From Ectothiorhodospira sp. BSL-9 (GTDB lineage: Bacteria; Pseudomonadota; Gammaproteobacteria; Ectothiorhodospirales; Ectothiorhodospiraceae), in NCBI RefSeq assembly GCF_001632845.1, contig NZ_CP011994.1, positions 2,862,001 to 2,926,000 on the forward strand: a stretch of DNA of 64,000 bases, written 5' to 3'. The position numbers were made by a program, and so were the translations under genes. The notes under the pieces are model-generated. The model searched no databases and was not told the DNA's origin. It saw nothing but the letters and a program-made list of their open reading frames with translations. Below, one piece after another: positions 16,699 to 26,539 of the stretch. Positions within the stretch are counted from its first letter, which is position 1. Each line of letters begins with the position of its first letter.

Positions 16699-17814
16699 AT
16701 GCACCCTGAATTCCCCCTGGCCGACGACATCCTGCACCTGAACCACGCCGCCGTCGGACCATGGCCCGTGCGCACTCAGCGTGCCGTGGCCGCCTTCGCC
16801 GAGGAAAACACCCGGCTGGGTTCCCGCCACTACCTGCAATGGCTGAAGGTGGAAAAACGCCTGCGGGAGCGGCTTCAACGGCTCATCCAAGCCCCGTCCG
16901 TGGATGATATCGGCCTCCTCAAGAACACCTCCGAGGCCCTGTCCGTGGTGGCACACGGCCTGCCCTGGCAAGCCGGAGAGAATGTGGTCTGCCCCCTTCA
17001 GGAGTTCCCTTCCAACCGCATCGTCTGGCAGTCCCTGGAACGCTTCGGGGTGGAAACCCGGCTGGTGGACCTGGCGAAGGTCTCAGACCCGGAGGCTGCC
17101 CTGCTGGGCGCCATGGATCGGCGCACGCGCCTGCTCAGCGTGAGCGCCGTGCAATATGCCAGCGGCCTGCGGATGGACCTGAACCGACTGGGCAGCGCCT
17201 GCCACAATCGGGGCGTGCTGTTCTGCGTGGATGCCATCCAGCAACTGGGCGCCCTCCCCCTGGATGTACAGGAGTGCCAGGCGGATTTCCTGGCCGCCGA
17301 TGCCCACAAATGGCTCCTGGGCCCGGAGGGCATTGCCGTGTTCTATTGCGCCGAGCGCCTGCGGGATCAACTCACGCTGCAGCAATTTGGCTGGCACATG
17401 GTGGAAGATATGGGCAATTTCGACCGCCTGGACTGGGAGCCGGCCCACTCTGCCCGACGTTTTGAATGCGGCAGCCCCAACATGCTGGGCATCCATGCCC
17501 TGGAGGCCAGCCTGTCACTGTTCGAGGAGACAGGCATGGAGTTCGTGGCCGATGCCTTGTCACGCAACGTGGAATACCTCATCGATCTGCTTCGAGCCAG
17601 CAAGTTCGACGTGTATTCACCCGTGCAGGCAGATCGTCGGGCGGGGATCGTCACCTTCGGACGCAAGGGCATGGATGCCCAGAAGACCTATCAGCAACTC
17701 ATGGAAGGCGGGGTGCTATGTGCCCTGCGTGGGGGCGGGATCCGGTTTTCACCGCATTTCTACACCCGCACCGGCCACATGGAGCAGGCCGTGGAGCGTG
17801 CAGCCGAAATCTAG
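16699..17814 (+). CDS. Class V aminotransferase-fold PLP enzyme
   Basis: 371 residues from the ATG at 16699 (TGAGGA before it); an ATG at 16660 has no ribosome site. The N-terminus DILHLNHAAVGPWP and LLKNTSEALSVVAHGL are typical of the cysteine desulfurase/isopenicillin epimerase group. FCVDAIQQLGA holds the cofactor aspartate, ADAHKWLLGPEG the Schiff-base lysine, and GIRFSPHFYT the C-terminal arginine. No catalytic cysteine loop like that of NifS is evident, so a selenocysteine-lyase- or epimerase-like role is more likely than IscS. Transcribed alone, divergent from kamA and convergent with tatD. Confidence 0.8.
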   Translation: MHPEFPLADDILHLNHAAVGPWPVRTQRAVAAFAEENTRLGSRHYLQWLKVEKRLRERLQRLIQAPSVDDIGLLKNTSEALSVVAHGLPWQAGENVVCPLQEFPSNRIVWQSLERFGVETRLVDLAKVSDPEAALLGAMDRRTRLLSVSAVQYASGLRMDLNRLGSACHNRGVLFCVDAIQQLGALPLDVQECQADFLAADAHKWLLGPEGIAVFYCAERLRDQLTLQQFGWHMVEDMGNFDRLDWEPAHSARRFECGSPNMLGIHALEASLSLFEETGMEFVADALSRNVEYLIDLLRASKFDVYSPVQADRRAGIVTFGRKGMDAQKTYQQLMEGGVLCALRGGGIRFSPHFYTRTGHMEQAVERAAEI

Positions 17815-17823
17815 CCCTCGGTC

Positions 17824-18633
17824 TCAGCCCACCCCTGCCAGCGACGAGGAGGCACGATGGGGCGGCGCGCCGAACAGCTGACCATAGTTCGCCGTGGTCT
17901 GTTCGGCCAGGCGTTCCAGGGGCACGCCCCGCACGTCCGCCAGGCACTCCGCCACATGACGCACCCAGGCAGGGTGATTGGTCTTGCCCCGGTAAGGCAT
18001 CGGGGCCAGGTAAGGGGCATCGGTCTCCACCAACAGACGATCATCCGGGACCTGTCGCGCCACGTCCCGCAGGGCCTGGGCATTGCGGAATGTGACGATG
18101 CCGGAAAACGACACAAACAGGCCCATGTCCAGCCCGGCGCGGGCCGTGTCCCAGTCTTCGGTGAAGCAGTGCAGCACCCCACCGGTGTCCCGGACCCCCT
18201 CCTCCTTGAGGATATCCAGGGTATCCCGACGCGCATCCCGAGTATGGATGATCACCGGCTTGCCCGCGGCCCGAGCAGCCCGCAGGTGGCGACGGAAACG
18301 CTCCCGCTGCCACTCCAGGTCCCCTTCATTGTAGTGATAGTCCAGCCCCGTCTCGCCAATGGCCACCACACCCGGATCACCGGCCATGGACACCAGTTCC
18401 TCTTCGGTGGGCTCATGCCCCTCCCGCGCACTGGGATGCACGCCCACCGAGCAGGATACCTGTACATAACGAGCAGCCAGATCCTTCACCTGGGCGTAAT
18501 TGTTCATGTCGATGCACACGCACAGCATGTGATCCACGCCCGCCTCGGCGGCCGCCTGCATCATGCGGTCCCTGTCGCCGTCAAAGGGCTTGAGGTCGAT
18601 GCGGTCCAGATGACAATGGGAGTCGATAAGCAA
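17824..18633 (-). CDS. TatD-family metal-dependent hydrolase
   Basis: 269 residues. Metal-binding motifs: DSHCHLD at the N-terminus, GETGLDY, IIHTRDA, LHCFTE and LVETDAPYLAP. The family includes TatD and YcfH, metal-dependent DNases or D-aminoacyl-tRNA-processing enzymes. It is the last gene of the fab-tmk-holB-pilZ run, as in many gammaproteobacteria where ycfH follows holB and pilZ. The tail of about 15 residues (HRASSSLAGVG) is Ser/Ala-rich and unusual. Confidence 0.9.
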   Translation of the reverse strand: MLIDSHCHLDRIDLKPFDGDRDRMMQAAAEAGVDHMLCVCIDMNNYAQVKDLAARYVQVSCSVGVHPSAREGHEPTEEELVSMAGDPGVVAIGETGLDYHYNEGDLEWQRERFRRHLRAARAAGKPVIIHTRDARRDTLDILKEEGVRDTGGVLHCFTEDWDTARAGLDMGLFVSFSGIVTFRNAQALRDVARQVPDDRLLVETDAPYLAPMPYRGKTNHPAWVRHVAECLADVRGVPLERLAEQTTANYGQLFGAPPHRASSSLAGVG

Positions 18634-18644
18634 GGTGCGAGATC

Positions 18645-18986
18645 CTACATGGTATGAGTCGGACGATCGGCCTGCAGACTGCCGCCCAGCAGGCCTTCGA
18701 TCTTGTTGCGGGTGGCACCGTTGTCCTGTTCATTGAACTGCACGCCAATGCCGGGCGTCCGGTTGCCCTGGGCGCGGGGCGGCGTGATCCAGATGATGCG
18801 GCCCGCCACGGGCAGGCGTTCGCGCTCCTCCATCAGGGTGAGCAGCATGAAGATCTCATCCCCCAGCTTGTAGGGCTTTTGCGTGGGGATGAACAGGCCG
18901 CCATTCTTTACAAAGGGCATGTAGGCGGAATACAGCGAGTTCTTGTCCTTGATGGACAGCGAGAGGATACCTTGTCCCGGTGCCAC
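18645..18986 (-). CDS. pilZ: PilZ domain protein (type IV pilus type)
   Basis: 113 residues with a GTG start; GGGGAGG lies five bases upstream and decides it. The sequence ILSLSIKDKNSLYSAYMPFV, GGLFIPT and LGDEIFMLLTL belongs to the founding PilZ family of pilus-assembly proteins, which lack the RxxxR c-di-GMP-binding motif; none is seen here. In Pseudomonas and Xanthomonas PilZ interacts with PilB and FimX. It sits between holB and tatD, the conserved position. It implies type IV pili in this organism, whose other genes are outside the window. Confidence 0.9.
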   Translation of the reverse strand: MAPGQGILSLSIKDKNSLYSAYMPFVKNGGLFIPTQKPYKLGDEIFMLLTLMEERERLPVAGRIIWITPPRAQGNRTPGIGVQFNEQDNGATRNKIEGLLGGSLQADRPTHTM

Positions 18987-19032
18987 GATGGCCTCCCCGG
19001 TTGGACCTGCCTGGCAGGCGATGCGTGAGGGT

Positions 19033-20019
19033 TCAGGAGCGGGCCAGATCCCGCCAGGTGATCAGCATGTCCTCCAGGAACATCACGGTATTCACGTTGG
19101 AGTCCAGACCCTGGCGCCAGATCAGCAACTGCTGCTGAAGCTGGAACGATGCCTGCAAGTCTAACGCCTTTGCCAGGGCCTGCAAATCCTCGCGCGGGGC
19201 AATCCCCGACACCCGGGGGTCATCCGCGCCGGTCATGTGCCAGCGGATCAGGTCATCCACCAGGATCTGCAAGCGGGTGACCCATTCGGTCATGGATGCA
19301 TCCTTGAGGCGATCCACCAGGCTGCTCAGGGATGCCCGTCGCCCCAGCAGATCCAGAAGGGCACGTCGCTGTGCCTGCCATTCCTCCAAGGCCTCCCCCC
19401 CGGCCAGGCTCCGGGCCCGCAGGGGTGACCCCTGCCCCAGGGCCAGCAAACTATCCAGAGACTCCCTGGGCACGGATTCGGCGAGCCATTGCCGGGCCCG
19501 GGCAGCATCCGGCATGGGCAATTTGATCTGCTGACAGCGACTGCGGATCGTAGCAGGCAGGCGGGCCGGATGGGCCGTCACCAGGATCAGCACGCCCTCC
19601 CCCGGGGGTTCTTCCAAAGTCTTGAGCAGACTGTTGGCCGAGGCATCGTTCATGGCGTCCGCTGGATGAATGATGGCCAGGCGATGGCGCCCATGACTGC
19701 GGCTCAGCCCCATGAAACCGGCCAGGCCGCGGATCTGGTCCACAAGGATCCGGGTCTTGCCCGCGGGGATGGTCAGTTCGGTGAGATCCGGATGGGATCC
19801 GGCCCGTACCATGTGGCAACCATGGCACTGCCCACAGGGTGCGCCCTCGGCATCGGGGTTGCTGCACAGCAGGCTCTGGGCAAAACGTCGGGCCATCTCC
19901 AGTTTGCCCACACCCTGAGGGCCCGTGAACAACAGGCCGTGGGCCAGGCGCCCGGCATCCACCCGCCCCTTGAGGGCCTGCCAGGCCGGCGACAGCCAGG
20001 GATAAGGCGCGCCGGTCAT
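19033..20019 (-). CDS. holB: DNA polymerase III delta' subunit
   Basis: 328 residues from an ATG that overlaps the tmk stop in ATGA. Clamp-loader AAA+ features: LLFTGPQGVGKLEMARRF (Walker A), the zinc site CGQCHGCH with an earlier Cys (GAPC), LEEPP after the Walker B region and IRSRC (sensor 1/arginine region). Delta' is part of the gamma complex that loads the beta clamp. Coupled to tmk and followed by pilZ after 46 bp. Confidence 0.93.
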   Translation of the reverse strand: MTGAPYPWLSPAWQALKGRVDAGRLAHGLLFTGPQGVGKLEMARRFAQSLLCSNPDAEGAPCGQCHGCHMVRAGSHPDLTELTIPAGKTRILVDQIRGLAGFMGLSRSHGRHRLAIIHPADAMNDASANSLLKTLEEPPGEGVLILVTAHPARLPATIRSRCQQIKLPMPDAARARQWLAESVPRESLDSLLALGQGSPLRARSLAGGEALEEWQAQRRALLDLLGRRASLSSLVDRLKDASMTEWVTRLQILVDDLIRWHMTGADDPRVSGIAPREDLQALAKALDLQASFQLQQQLLIWRQGLDSNVNTVMFLEDMLITWRDLARS

Positions 20020-20699
20020 GCGCCCCCCCGTTTCCACCCGACATTCACCAGGGCGTCCACCCGGGCGATCAGATCCGCCCTCACCTGCTCCAGGGACTGC
20101 TCGGCGTCGATCACGGCGTACCGCCCGGGATTCATCTGCACCCGCATGTGGTAGATGAAACGCACCCGCTCGAAGAACGACAAGGTCTCCTGCTCGAAAC
20201 GATCGCTCTCGCCCCGCTTGGCCGCACGGGCCAGACCGGTGGCTACCGAGGCATCCAGAAACAGCGTCAGATCGGGCCGGAAGGCGCCTTGCACCCAATT
20301 CTCCAGGGCGGCAATACGCTGCACATCGATTTTTCGACCGCCCCCCTGATAGGCGTAGGTGGCATCCGTGAAGCGGTCACTGATCACCCAGGTGCCGGCC
20401 TCCAGCGCGGGCAGGATGCGCCTTTGCAGATGCTCGGCCCGGGCGGCAAATACCAGCAGCAACTCCGTGTCCTCATGCATGGGCGGGTAGTCCCGCGACA
20501 ACAGCAATTCACGCACGGCCTCGCTGATCTGGGTGCCGCCGGGTTCGCGGGTGGTCATCACGGGGATTCCACACCCGCTCAGGTGGTCCGCCAGTGCCTG
20601 CACCTGGGTGGACTTGCCCACCCCCTCGATCCCTTCGAGGCAGATGAATTTCCCGCGAACGGGCGCGGCTTGCGTTGGATGATCAGACTGGGTGGTCAA
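20016..20699 (-). CDS. tmk: Thymidylate kinase
   Basis: 227 residues. P-loop GIEGVGKST (residues 23-31), TTREPGGT, SDRFTDATYAYQGGGR (substrate DR motif) and the LID segment KRGESDRFE. It phosphorylates dTMP to dTDP. The first 15 residues are an extension. It sits 19 bp after mltG and overlaps holB by 4 bp, so mltG-tmk-holB form one unit. Confidence 0.95.
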   Translation of the reverse strand: MTTQSDHPTQAAPVRGKFICLEGIEGVGKSTQVQALADHLSGCGIPVMTTREPGGTQISEAVRELLLSRDYPPMHEDTELLLVFAARAEHLQRRILPALEAGTWVISDRFTDATYAYQGGGRKIDVQRIAALENWVQGAFRPDLTLFLDASVATGLARAAKRGESDRFEQETLSFFERVRFIYHMRVQMNPGRYAVIDAEQSLEQVRADLIARVDALVNVGWKRGGA

Positions 20700-20718
20700 T
20701 GGGATGAATCCTGGTCAA

Positions 20719-21726
20719 TCAGCGACCGTACCGGCTGGCATCACCACCGAGCTGGTATTTGATCACCGCCTGGCGATGTTCCCGGTAGGTCTCGGAAAAG
20801 TGGTGACTGCCATCGCCCCGGGAGACAAAGAACAGGGCCCTGGAGTCCGCCGGATTGGCCACGGCTTCCAGCGCGGCCGCCCCTGGCAGGGCGATGGGCG
20901 TGGGCGGCAGGCCGTCACGGGTGTAGGTATTGTAGGGGGTATCCAGACGCAGGTCGCGGCGACGGATACGGCCATCGAAATGCTCAATGCCATAAATCAC
21001 CGTGGGGTCGGTCTGCAGACGCATGCCACGGCGCAGGCGCTCCACAAAGACCGCCGCCACCATGGGCCGTTCCACCGCCCGGCCCGTCTCCTTCTCGACG
21101 ATGGAGGCCAGGATCAGGGCTTCGTAGGGATTTGCCAGGGGCAGGTCTTCCTGCCTCGCCTCCCAGGCCGACGCCAGGGCACGCTCCATGCGTTCATGGG
21201 CACGGCGCAGGAAGTCCATGTCCGTGGTGCCACGGGGGAAGAGATAGGTATCCGGGAAGAACCAGCCTTCAGGGTGGGCATCCGGCTTCCCCAGGCGTTC
21301 CATCACCGAATCGTGGTCGTCGGGCTCCAGGGTGTTCTCGATGTGCTCATGGGCCGCGATGGCCCGCATCATCTGCCGGAAATTCCAGCCCTCGGGGATG
21401 GTGAGGCTGTACTGCAGGGTGCGCCCTTGTACGAACAAGGCCAGCAGCGCCGGAGGCGTGAGATCCGGGGTCAGAAGGTACTCACCGGCACGCAGGTCCT
21501 GGGCCTTGCCCTCCATGCGCCCGTAGGCCTCCCAGTAATGGGCATTCCCGATGATGCCGGCTTCTGCCAGGTCCTGTCCCACACGCCGCAGCGAGGCCCC
21601 GGACGGCACGGTAAATACCTGGTTTTCTGCCACGTTGGCAGGCCTTTCCAGAAACTGTTGATAGTCCCAGGCCAGCGCACCGGCCCCGGCCACGGCCATC
21701 AGCAACAGTAGTATCAGGATTCGCAT
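20719..21726 (-). CDS. mltG: Endolytic murein transglycosylase MltG (YceG-like)
   Basis: 335 residues from the ATG at 21726. One N-terminal membrane segment (ILILLLLMAVAGAGALAW), then a LysM-like subdomain (VFTVPSGASLRRVGQDLAEAG) and the catalytic region LASIVEKETG with the conserved glutamate, followed by GMRLQTDPTVIYG. It cleaves nascent peptidoglycan near the inner membrane to set glycan length. It lies 22 bp after pabC and before tmk, the standard order. Confidence 0.94.
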   Translation of the reverse strand: MRILILLLLMAVAGAGALAWDYQQFLERPANVAENQVFTVPSGASLRRVGQDLAEAGIIGNAHYWEAYGRMEGKAQDLRAGEYLLTPDLTPPALLALFVQGRTLQYSLTIPEGWNFRQMMRAIAAHEHIENTLEPDDHDSVMERLGKPDAHPEGWFFPDTYLFPRGTTDMDFLRRAHERMERALASAWEARQEDLPLANPYEALILASIVEKETGRAVERPMVAAVFVERLRRGMRLQTDPTVIYGIEHFDGRIRRRDLRLDTPYNTYTRDGLPPTPIALPGAAALEAVANPADSRALFFVSRGDGSHHFSETYREHRQAVIKYQLGGDASRYGR

Positions 21727-21748
21727 GGGGTAGCCTGTCTCGATGGGG

Positions 21749-22543
21749 TCATAGGGCCTGTTGCAGGTGGCCAATGAGCGGCGGCATTGGCATGGCACGC
21801 CCCTCCAGGGAGCGCACGGGCCAAAGACCGATGAGGGTATTGGTCAGGAACAGCCCATCGGCCTGCCAGAGATCCTCAAGCCGTACCTGTTCCTCCCGGC
21901 AGGGCAGCCCCCATGCCCGGCCCGTCTCCAGAACCCGCGCCCGGGTGATACCGGCCACGCCACAGTGTGACAGCTCAGGGGTGACCAGGGCCTCCCCCCG
22001 GACCAGAAAAAGATTGCTCATGGTGCCTTCCACTACCTGTTCCGATGTATCCAGCATGAGGCCTTCCTGATACTCGTCGGACCATTCAGACCGGGCCATC
22101 ACCTGCTCCAGCCGATTCAGGTGCTTGATGCCGGCCAGCGCCGGGTTACGGGAAAGTCGCATCCTGCACAGGCGCACATCCACGCCCACATGCGTTGCCG
22201 GAGATGGGGGGTGAGCCAGTTCGGTGAAGGCGAGCAGGCGGCTCGGTTCAGGACAGGAGGGAGGACGATATCCCCGAGGCCCACTGCCCCGGGTGATCAT
22301 GATCTTGAGGACGCCCCGGGACTGCCCTTCCAGCAGCGAGGAGGCCTCTTGATGCAGCACATCCGGATCGGGCGGCGGGATGTCCAGGCGCTCGCATCCT
22401 GCCTGCAGACGACCGAGGTGTCGCGCCCAGAAGCGGGGTGACCCCGCTTCCACCCGCAGGGTTTCAAAAAGACCGTCGCCGTATTGAAGCCCGCGGTCTG
22501 TTACCGGCAGGCATTGAGAGGGTTGTCCGTTGACGAGCATCAT
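21749..22543 (-). CDS. pabC: Aminodeoxychorismate lyase
   Basis: 264 residues; fold type IV PLP enzyme. DRGLQYGDGLFETLRV at the N-terminus, TRGSGPRGY, the Schiff-base lysine in LAGIKHLNRL, and EGTMSNLFLV are the class IV aminotransferase/PabC markers. It makes p-aminobenzoate for folate. Located between fabF and mltG, as in E. coli. The first codons read ATGATG; either ATG could be the start. Confidence 0.92.
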   Translation of the reverse strand: MMLVNGQPSQCLPVTDRGLQYGDGLFETLRVEAGSPRFWARHLGRLQAGCERLDIPPPDPDVLHQEASSLLEGQSRGVLKIMITRGSGPRGYRPPSCPEPSRLLAFTELAHPPSPATHVGVDVRLCRMRLSRNPALAGIKHLNRLEQVMARSEWSDEYQEGLMLDTSEQVVEGTMSNLFLVRGEALVTPELSHCGVAGITRARVLETGRAWGLPCREEQVRLEDLWQADGLFLTNTLIGLWPVRSLEGRAMPMPPLIGHLQQAL

Positions 22544-22590
22544 CGGTCAACCCTCTGCTCTTCTGCTGCCCTTGCGCCGCCGGATAGGCC

Positions 22591-23829
22591 TTAGATCTTG
22601 TTAAAGACCAGGCTGCCGTTGGTGCCACCGAACCCGAAGGAGTTGGAGACAGCCACGCGGGCCTTGGTCTCCCGCGCCGTGTTGGGCACGTAATCCAGAT
22701 CGCAAGCAGGATCGGGGTTATCCAGGTTGATGGTGGGCGGCAACACGCCATGATGCAGGGCCAGCGCCGAGAAGACCGCCTCGATGCCGCCAGCAGCACC
22801 CAGCAGGTGACCGGTCATGGACTTGGTGGAACTCACCGCCGTCTTGTAGGCATGGTCACCCAGGGCACGCTTCACGGCCATGGTCTCGGCCTTGTCGCCG
22901 GCCGGGGTGGAGGTGCCATGAGCATTCACATAATCCACTTCATCGGGATTGATGCCGGCGTCCTTCAGGGCCTGCAGCATGCAGGCTGCCGCACCCTCGC
23001 CGCCCTCGGAAGGCTGGGTCATATGGTGGGCGTCGGAGTTCCAGCCGAAGCCGGACAACTCGCAGTAGATGCGGGCGCCCCGGGCCTTGGCGTGCTCGTA
23101 GTCTTCCAGCACCACAACACCAGCGCCGTCGCCCAGCACGAAGCCGTCGCGGTCCTGGTCCCAGGGGCGACTGGCACGGGTGGGGTCGTCGTTGCGCGTG
23201 GACAGGGCCCGGGCCGCGGCAAAACCACCGATACCCAGGGGCGTGGTGGCCATTTCGGCGCCACCGGCCACCATCATGTCCACTTCGCCGTACTTGATCA
23301 TGCGCGCGGCGTCACCGATGTTGTGCGTACCGGTGGCACAGGCGGAAACGATGGAGATGTTCGGACCCTTGAGGCCGTACATGATGGAGAGGTTGCCCGC
23401 GACCATGTTGATGATGGCGCTGGGCACGAAGAATGGGGAGATCTTGCGGGCACCGCCCTTGAGAAAAGCGGCGTAGCTCTTCTCGATATAAGGCAGACCG
23501 CCGATACCCGAACCGATGGCCACACCGATACGCTCGGCGTTTTCCTCGGTCACTTCCACCCCGGCGTCACGAATGGCCTGGATCCCGGCGGCCATGCCGT
23601 AATGGACGAAGGTGTCCATCTTGCGCTGTTCCTTGGGTGAAATGTAATCGTCAGCGTTGAAATCCCTGACGGCCCCGGAGATGCGCACGGGCATCTCGGA
23701 TGCGTCAAAGACGTCGATGGGAGAGATGCCACTACGACCCGCGGTGATGTTGTCCCATGCGGTATTGATGGTGGATCCGACCGGCGAGACGATGCCAAGA
23801 CCGGTGATGACTACGCGCCGTTTAGACAA
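22591..23829 (-). CDS. fabF: 3-oxoacyl-[ACP] synthase II
   Basis: 412 residues, the usual FabF length. Catalytic Cys in [11 protein letters not shown], the histidines in [11 protein letters not shown] and [15 protein letters not shown], and the C-terminal NSFGFGGTN loop. It elongates acyl-ACP in type II fatty acid synthesis. A 137-bp gap with a strong hairpin separates it from acpP; pabC follows after 47 bp. Confidence 0.96.
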   Translation of the reverse strand: MSKRRVVITGLGIVSPVGSTINTAWDNITAGRSGISPIDVFDASEMPVRISGAVRDFNADDYISPKEQRKMDTFVHYGMAAGIQAIRDAGVEVTEENAERIGVAIGSGIGGLPYIEKSYAAFLKGGARKISPFFVPSAIINMVAGNLSIMYGLKGPNISIVSACATGTHNIGDAARMIKYGEVDMMVAGGAEMATTPLGIGGFAAARALSTRNDDPTRASRPWDQDRDGFVLGDGAGVVVLEDYEHAKARGARIYCELSGFGWNSDAHHMTQPSEGGEGAAACMLQALKDAGINPDEVDYVNAHGTSTPAGDKAETMAVKRALGDHAYKTAVSSTKSMTGHLLGAAGGIEAVFSALALHHGVLPPTINLDNPDPACDLDYVPNTARETKARVAVSNSFGFGGTNGSLVFNKI

Positions 23830-23902
23830 TCTACTGCCCCTTTTTCACGCCGGGCGTGAAATCTTGAAGTTCAACTCTGTACAACCAGCGGTTTGAGCAC
23901 TC

Positions 23903-23934
23903 GTGGCCGCGATCAGGGGACTGGTCGCGGCCAC
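23903..23934 (-). terminator. Hairpin between acpP and fabF, possible attenuator
   Basis: A perfect 10-bp stem, GTGGCCGCGA / TCGCGGCCAC, around a 12-nt loop, with no T run after it on the minus strand. It may reduce read-through from the highly expressed acpP into fabF, or protect the acpP mRNA 3' end. Confidence 0.5.
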
Positions 23935-23966
23935 GGGCGTTGAACACGGGTATTGGTAATCCCCGA

Positions 23967-24209
23967 TCAGGCGCTCGGCAGGTGCTCATTGATGTAGTCG
24001 ATGGCCTGCTGAACGGTGGTGATCTTCTCGGCCTGCTCGTCAGGAATTTCGGTTTCGAATTCCTCTTCCAGCGCCATCACCAGTTCAACGGTGTCCAGTG
24101 AATCCGCGCCGAGATCGTCCACGAAAGAGGCACTGTTGGTGACGTCTTCCTCTTTAACGCCGAGTTGCTCAACGACGATTTTCTTGACGCGTTCTTCGAT
24201 ATTGCTCAT
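23967..24209 (-). CDS. acpP: Acyl carrier protein
   Basis: 80 residues, strongly acidic. The phosphopantetheine attachment serine is S37 in [18 protein letters not shown]. It is almost canonical AcpP throughout. A 206-bp gap from fabG contains a possible own promoter (TACAAT with TGGATC 17 bp before it) and a short hairpin (GGGGTGC / GCACCCC), which would fit the higher expression usual for acpP. Confidence 0.97.
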   Translation of the reverse strand: MSNIEERVKKIVVEQLGVKEEDVTNSASFVDDLGADSLDTVELVMALEEEFETEIPDEQAEKITTVQQAIDYINEHLPSA

Positions 24210-24415
24210 GGTTAACCTATCCCCTTGATTTGAAATGCAGCCGAAGCTGGGCCGCTATTGTATTGAAATCCCTTCGGTCGATCCACTGTGCGTGTTCGCC
24301 AAGGGGTGCAGCGCACCCCCGGAAGTATGGACCGCGACCGATGGGCTGTAAACTCTACTGGGCGTGATAAAAAATCAAGCTAAAACATTACCCTGATCAT
24401 GACCTGGGCCCTGGA

Positions 24416-25159
24416 TCAGCCCATAAACATGCCGCCATTGACGTGCAGGGTCTCCCCGGTCACGTAGGCAGCCGCCGGCGAAGCCAGGAAGGCCACCACC
24501 CCAGCCACCTCGGCGGGATCACCCAACCGACCCAGCGGGATCTGGCCCAGCAGGGCATTCTTCTGCTCTTCCGGCAGCCCCCGGGTCATGTCCGTGTCGA
24601 TAAAGCCCGGCGCCACCGTGTTCACGGTCACGCCACGCGCGCCCACCTCGCGGGCCAGGGACTTGCTGAAGCCCAGCAGGCCCGCCTTGGCGGCGGCGTA
24701 ATTGGTCTGCCCGGCATTGCCGGAAGAACCCACCACCGAGCCCACGTTGATGATACGCCCCTTGCGGGCCTTCATCATGCCGCGCAGCACGGCCTTGCTC
24801 ACCCGATAGACGGCGGTCAGGTTGGTCTGGATGATGTCATCCCACTCTTCATCCTTCATCCGCATCAGCAGGTTGTCCCGGGTGATGCCGGCATTGTTCA
24901 CCAGCACGGTCACAGCGCCGAATTCGCCACTCACCTGCTTGATCAGGCCATCCACATCCTCCGGACGGGTCACGTCCAGGACCATGCCGCGGCCCTTGGC
25001 ACCCGCCTCGTTCAGATAGGCGGTGATCCCTTCCGCCCCCTTTTCACTGGTGGCGGTACCCACCACGGTCGCACCCTGGCTGGCCAGGGTCAGGGCGATG
25101 GATTTGCCAATACCACGGCTGGCGCCCGTCACCAGGGCAATTTCACCTTCAAGAGTCAT
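24416..25159 (-). CDS. fabG: 3-oxoacyl-[ACP] reductase
   Basis: 247 residues from the ATG at 25159 (GGAG before it). Classical SDR: TGASRGIGKSIA, NNAGITRDN, NVGSVVGSSGNAGQTNYAAAK with the Ser-Tyr-Lys triad, and the C-terminal VTGETLHVNGGMFM. NADPH-dependent reduction of beta-ketoacyl-ACP. Follows fabD after 41 bp. Confidence 0.96.
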   Translation of the reverse strand: MTLEGEIALVTGASRGIGKSIALTLASQGATVVGTATSEKGAEGITAYLNEAGAKGRGMVLDVTRPEDVDGLIKQVSGEFGAVTVLVNNAGITRDNLLMRMKDEEWDDIIQTNLTAVYRVSKAVLRGMMKARKGRIINVGSVVGSSGNAGQTNYAAAKAGLLGFSKSLAREVGARGVTVNTVAPGFIDTDMTRGLPEEQKNALLGQIPLGRLGDPAEVAGVVAFLASPAAAYVTGETLHVNGGMFMG

Positions 25160-25200
25160 GCATACTCCTCGTCTGCGGTCTGCAATGGGCAGCGGCCCCG

Positions 25201-26136
25201 TCAGGACCGGCACATCTCCAGGGCCTGAGCCAGGGACTCAGGATCCTGCACACAGGCCAGTTTCAAAGATTTGTCGATGCGCTTGTTCAAGCCCGTGAGC
25301 ACCTTGCCGGGCCCCAGTTCCACCACATGGGTGATGCCGTCACCGGCCATGCGCTGAATGGTCTCCACCCAGCGCACAGGGCGGTGAATCTGTGCCGCCA
25401 GGGCACCGCGGATCACACTGGCGCCATCGTGACAATCCACGTCCACATTATGGATCACGGGGATGCGGGGAGTGCCCACACGGACCGCATCCAGACGCAC
25501 ATGCATCTGCAGGGCGGCCGACTTCATCAGCTGGCAATGGGAGGGCACGCTCACCGGCAGCTGGACGGCCCGTTTGGCGCCAGCGTCCTTGGCCAACAGG
25601 GTGGCACGCTCCACGGCCGCCGTCGCGCCGGCGATCACCACCTGACCGGGGGCATTGAAGTTAACGGCTTCCACCACGCCATCAGCGGAGGCTTCCAGGC
25701 AAACGGCCTGCACCTGCTCTTCCGTGAGACCCAGCACAGCCGCCATGGCGCCCTCTCCCTCGGCCACGGCCCCCTGCATCAGGCGACCCCGCTCGGCCAC
25801 CAGGCGCACGGCCACATCAAAATCCAGGGAATCGGCGCAAACCAGCGCGGTGTACTCGCCAAGGCTATGGCCCGCCATGATCTGGGGCTCGGGGCCGCCT
25901 TCGGCATTCCACACCCGCCAGGCGGCCACGCCGGCTGCCAGCATGGCTGGCTGGGTGTTTTCGGTCCGGTTCAGATCCGACTCGGGGCCTTCCTGGGTCA
26001 GCGCCCACAGATCCAGCCCCAGTACATCGGAGGCCTCCTGGAAGGTTTCGCGCACTTGCGGATGGGCTTGCGCCAGGGCGCCGAGCATACCCAGGGATTG
26101 GGAGCCCTGGCCCGGAAAGACACAGGCGATTCTCAT
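25201..26136 (-). CDS. fabD: Malonyl CoA-ACP transacylase
   Basis: 311 residues from the ATG at 26136 (AAGGA upstream); an in-frame ATG at 26160 is possible. FPGQGSQSLGML at the start, the nucleophile serine in GHSLGEYTALV, NFNAPGQVVIAG, and a histidine in VPSHCQLM. It loads malonate onto ACP. This is the first gene of the fab cluster here: fabH, plsX and rpmF, which often precede fabD, are replaced by divergent infA. Confidence 0.95.
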   Translation of the reverse strand: MRIACVFPGQGSQSLGMLGALAQAHPQVRETFQEASDVLGLDLWALTQEGPESDLNRTENTQPAMLAAGVAAWRVWNAEGGPEPQIMAGHSLGEYTALVCADSLDFDVAVRLVAERGRLMQGAVAEGEGAMAAVLGLTEEQVQAVCLEASADGVVEAVNFNAPGQVVIAGATAAVERATLLAKDAGAKRAVQLPVSVPSHCQLMKSAALQMHVRLDAVRVGTPRIPVIHNVDVDCHDGASVIRGALAAQIHRPVRWVETIQRMAGDGITHVVELGPGKVLTGLNKRIDKSLKLACVQDPESLAQALEMCRS

Positions 26137-26242
26137 GAGACAAGTCCTTGCGAGGGTCATGGTAAAGCCGCCTAGTGTAGGCAAACCGGGGGGGCGGGGG
26201 CAATGCTGGTGACAAACCGCATCAGAAGGGGCAGATAGCTCT

Positions 26243-26270
26243 TGTGTTATGGCGCACAGTGTTGATAATT
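26243..26270 (+). promoter_or_regulatory. Candidate sigma-70 promoter of infA
   Basis: TTGTGT and GATAAT are separated by 16 bp and end 34 bp before the infA ATG. They lie in the 168-bp region between divergent fabD and infA. Confidence 0.5.
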
Positions 26271-26304
26271 ACCCCACCTGGATCGCCAAACCCTGTATGG
26301 GCAT

Positions 26305-26523
26305 ATGTCTAAAGAAGATCACATCGAGCTGGATGGTACGGTGCTGGATAACCTGCCCAACACCATGTTTCGTGTTGAGCTGGATAACGGACACATCGTC
26401 ACGGCCCACATCTCGGGGCGCATGCGAAAACACTACATCCGTATCCTCCGGGGCGACAGGGTCACCGTGCAGATGACGCCTTACGACCTGAGCAAGGGTC
26501 GGATCGTTTACCGGAACAAGTAA
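26305..26523 (+). CDS. infA: Translation initiation factor IF-1
   Basis: 72 residues, the exact family length. An OB-fold S1 domain: [39 protein letters not shown] and [13 protein letters not shown] are near-universal IF-1 sequence. It binds the 30S A site during initiation. It is monocistronic, followed by a hairpin terminator, and converges on clpA, an arrangement also seen in other gammaproteobacteria. Confidence 0.97.
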   Translation: MSKEDHIELDGTVLDNLPNTMFRVELDNGHIVTAHISGRMRKHYIRILRGDRVTVQMTPYDLSKGRIVYRNK

Positions 26524-26539
26524 TCCCCCCTCATCCCAA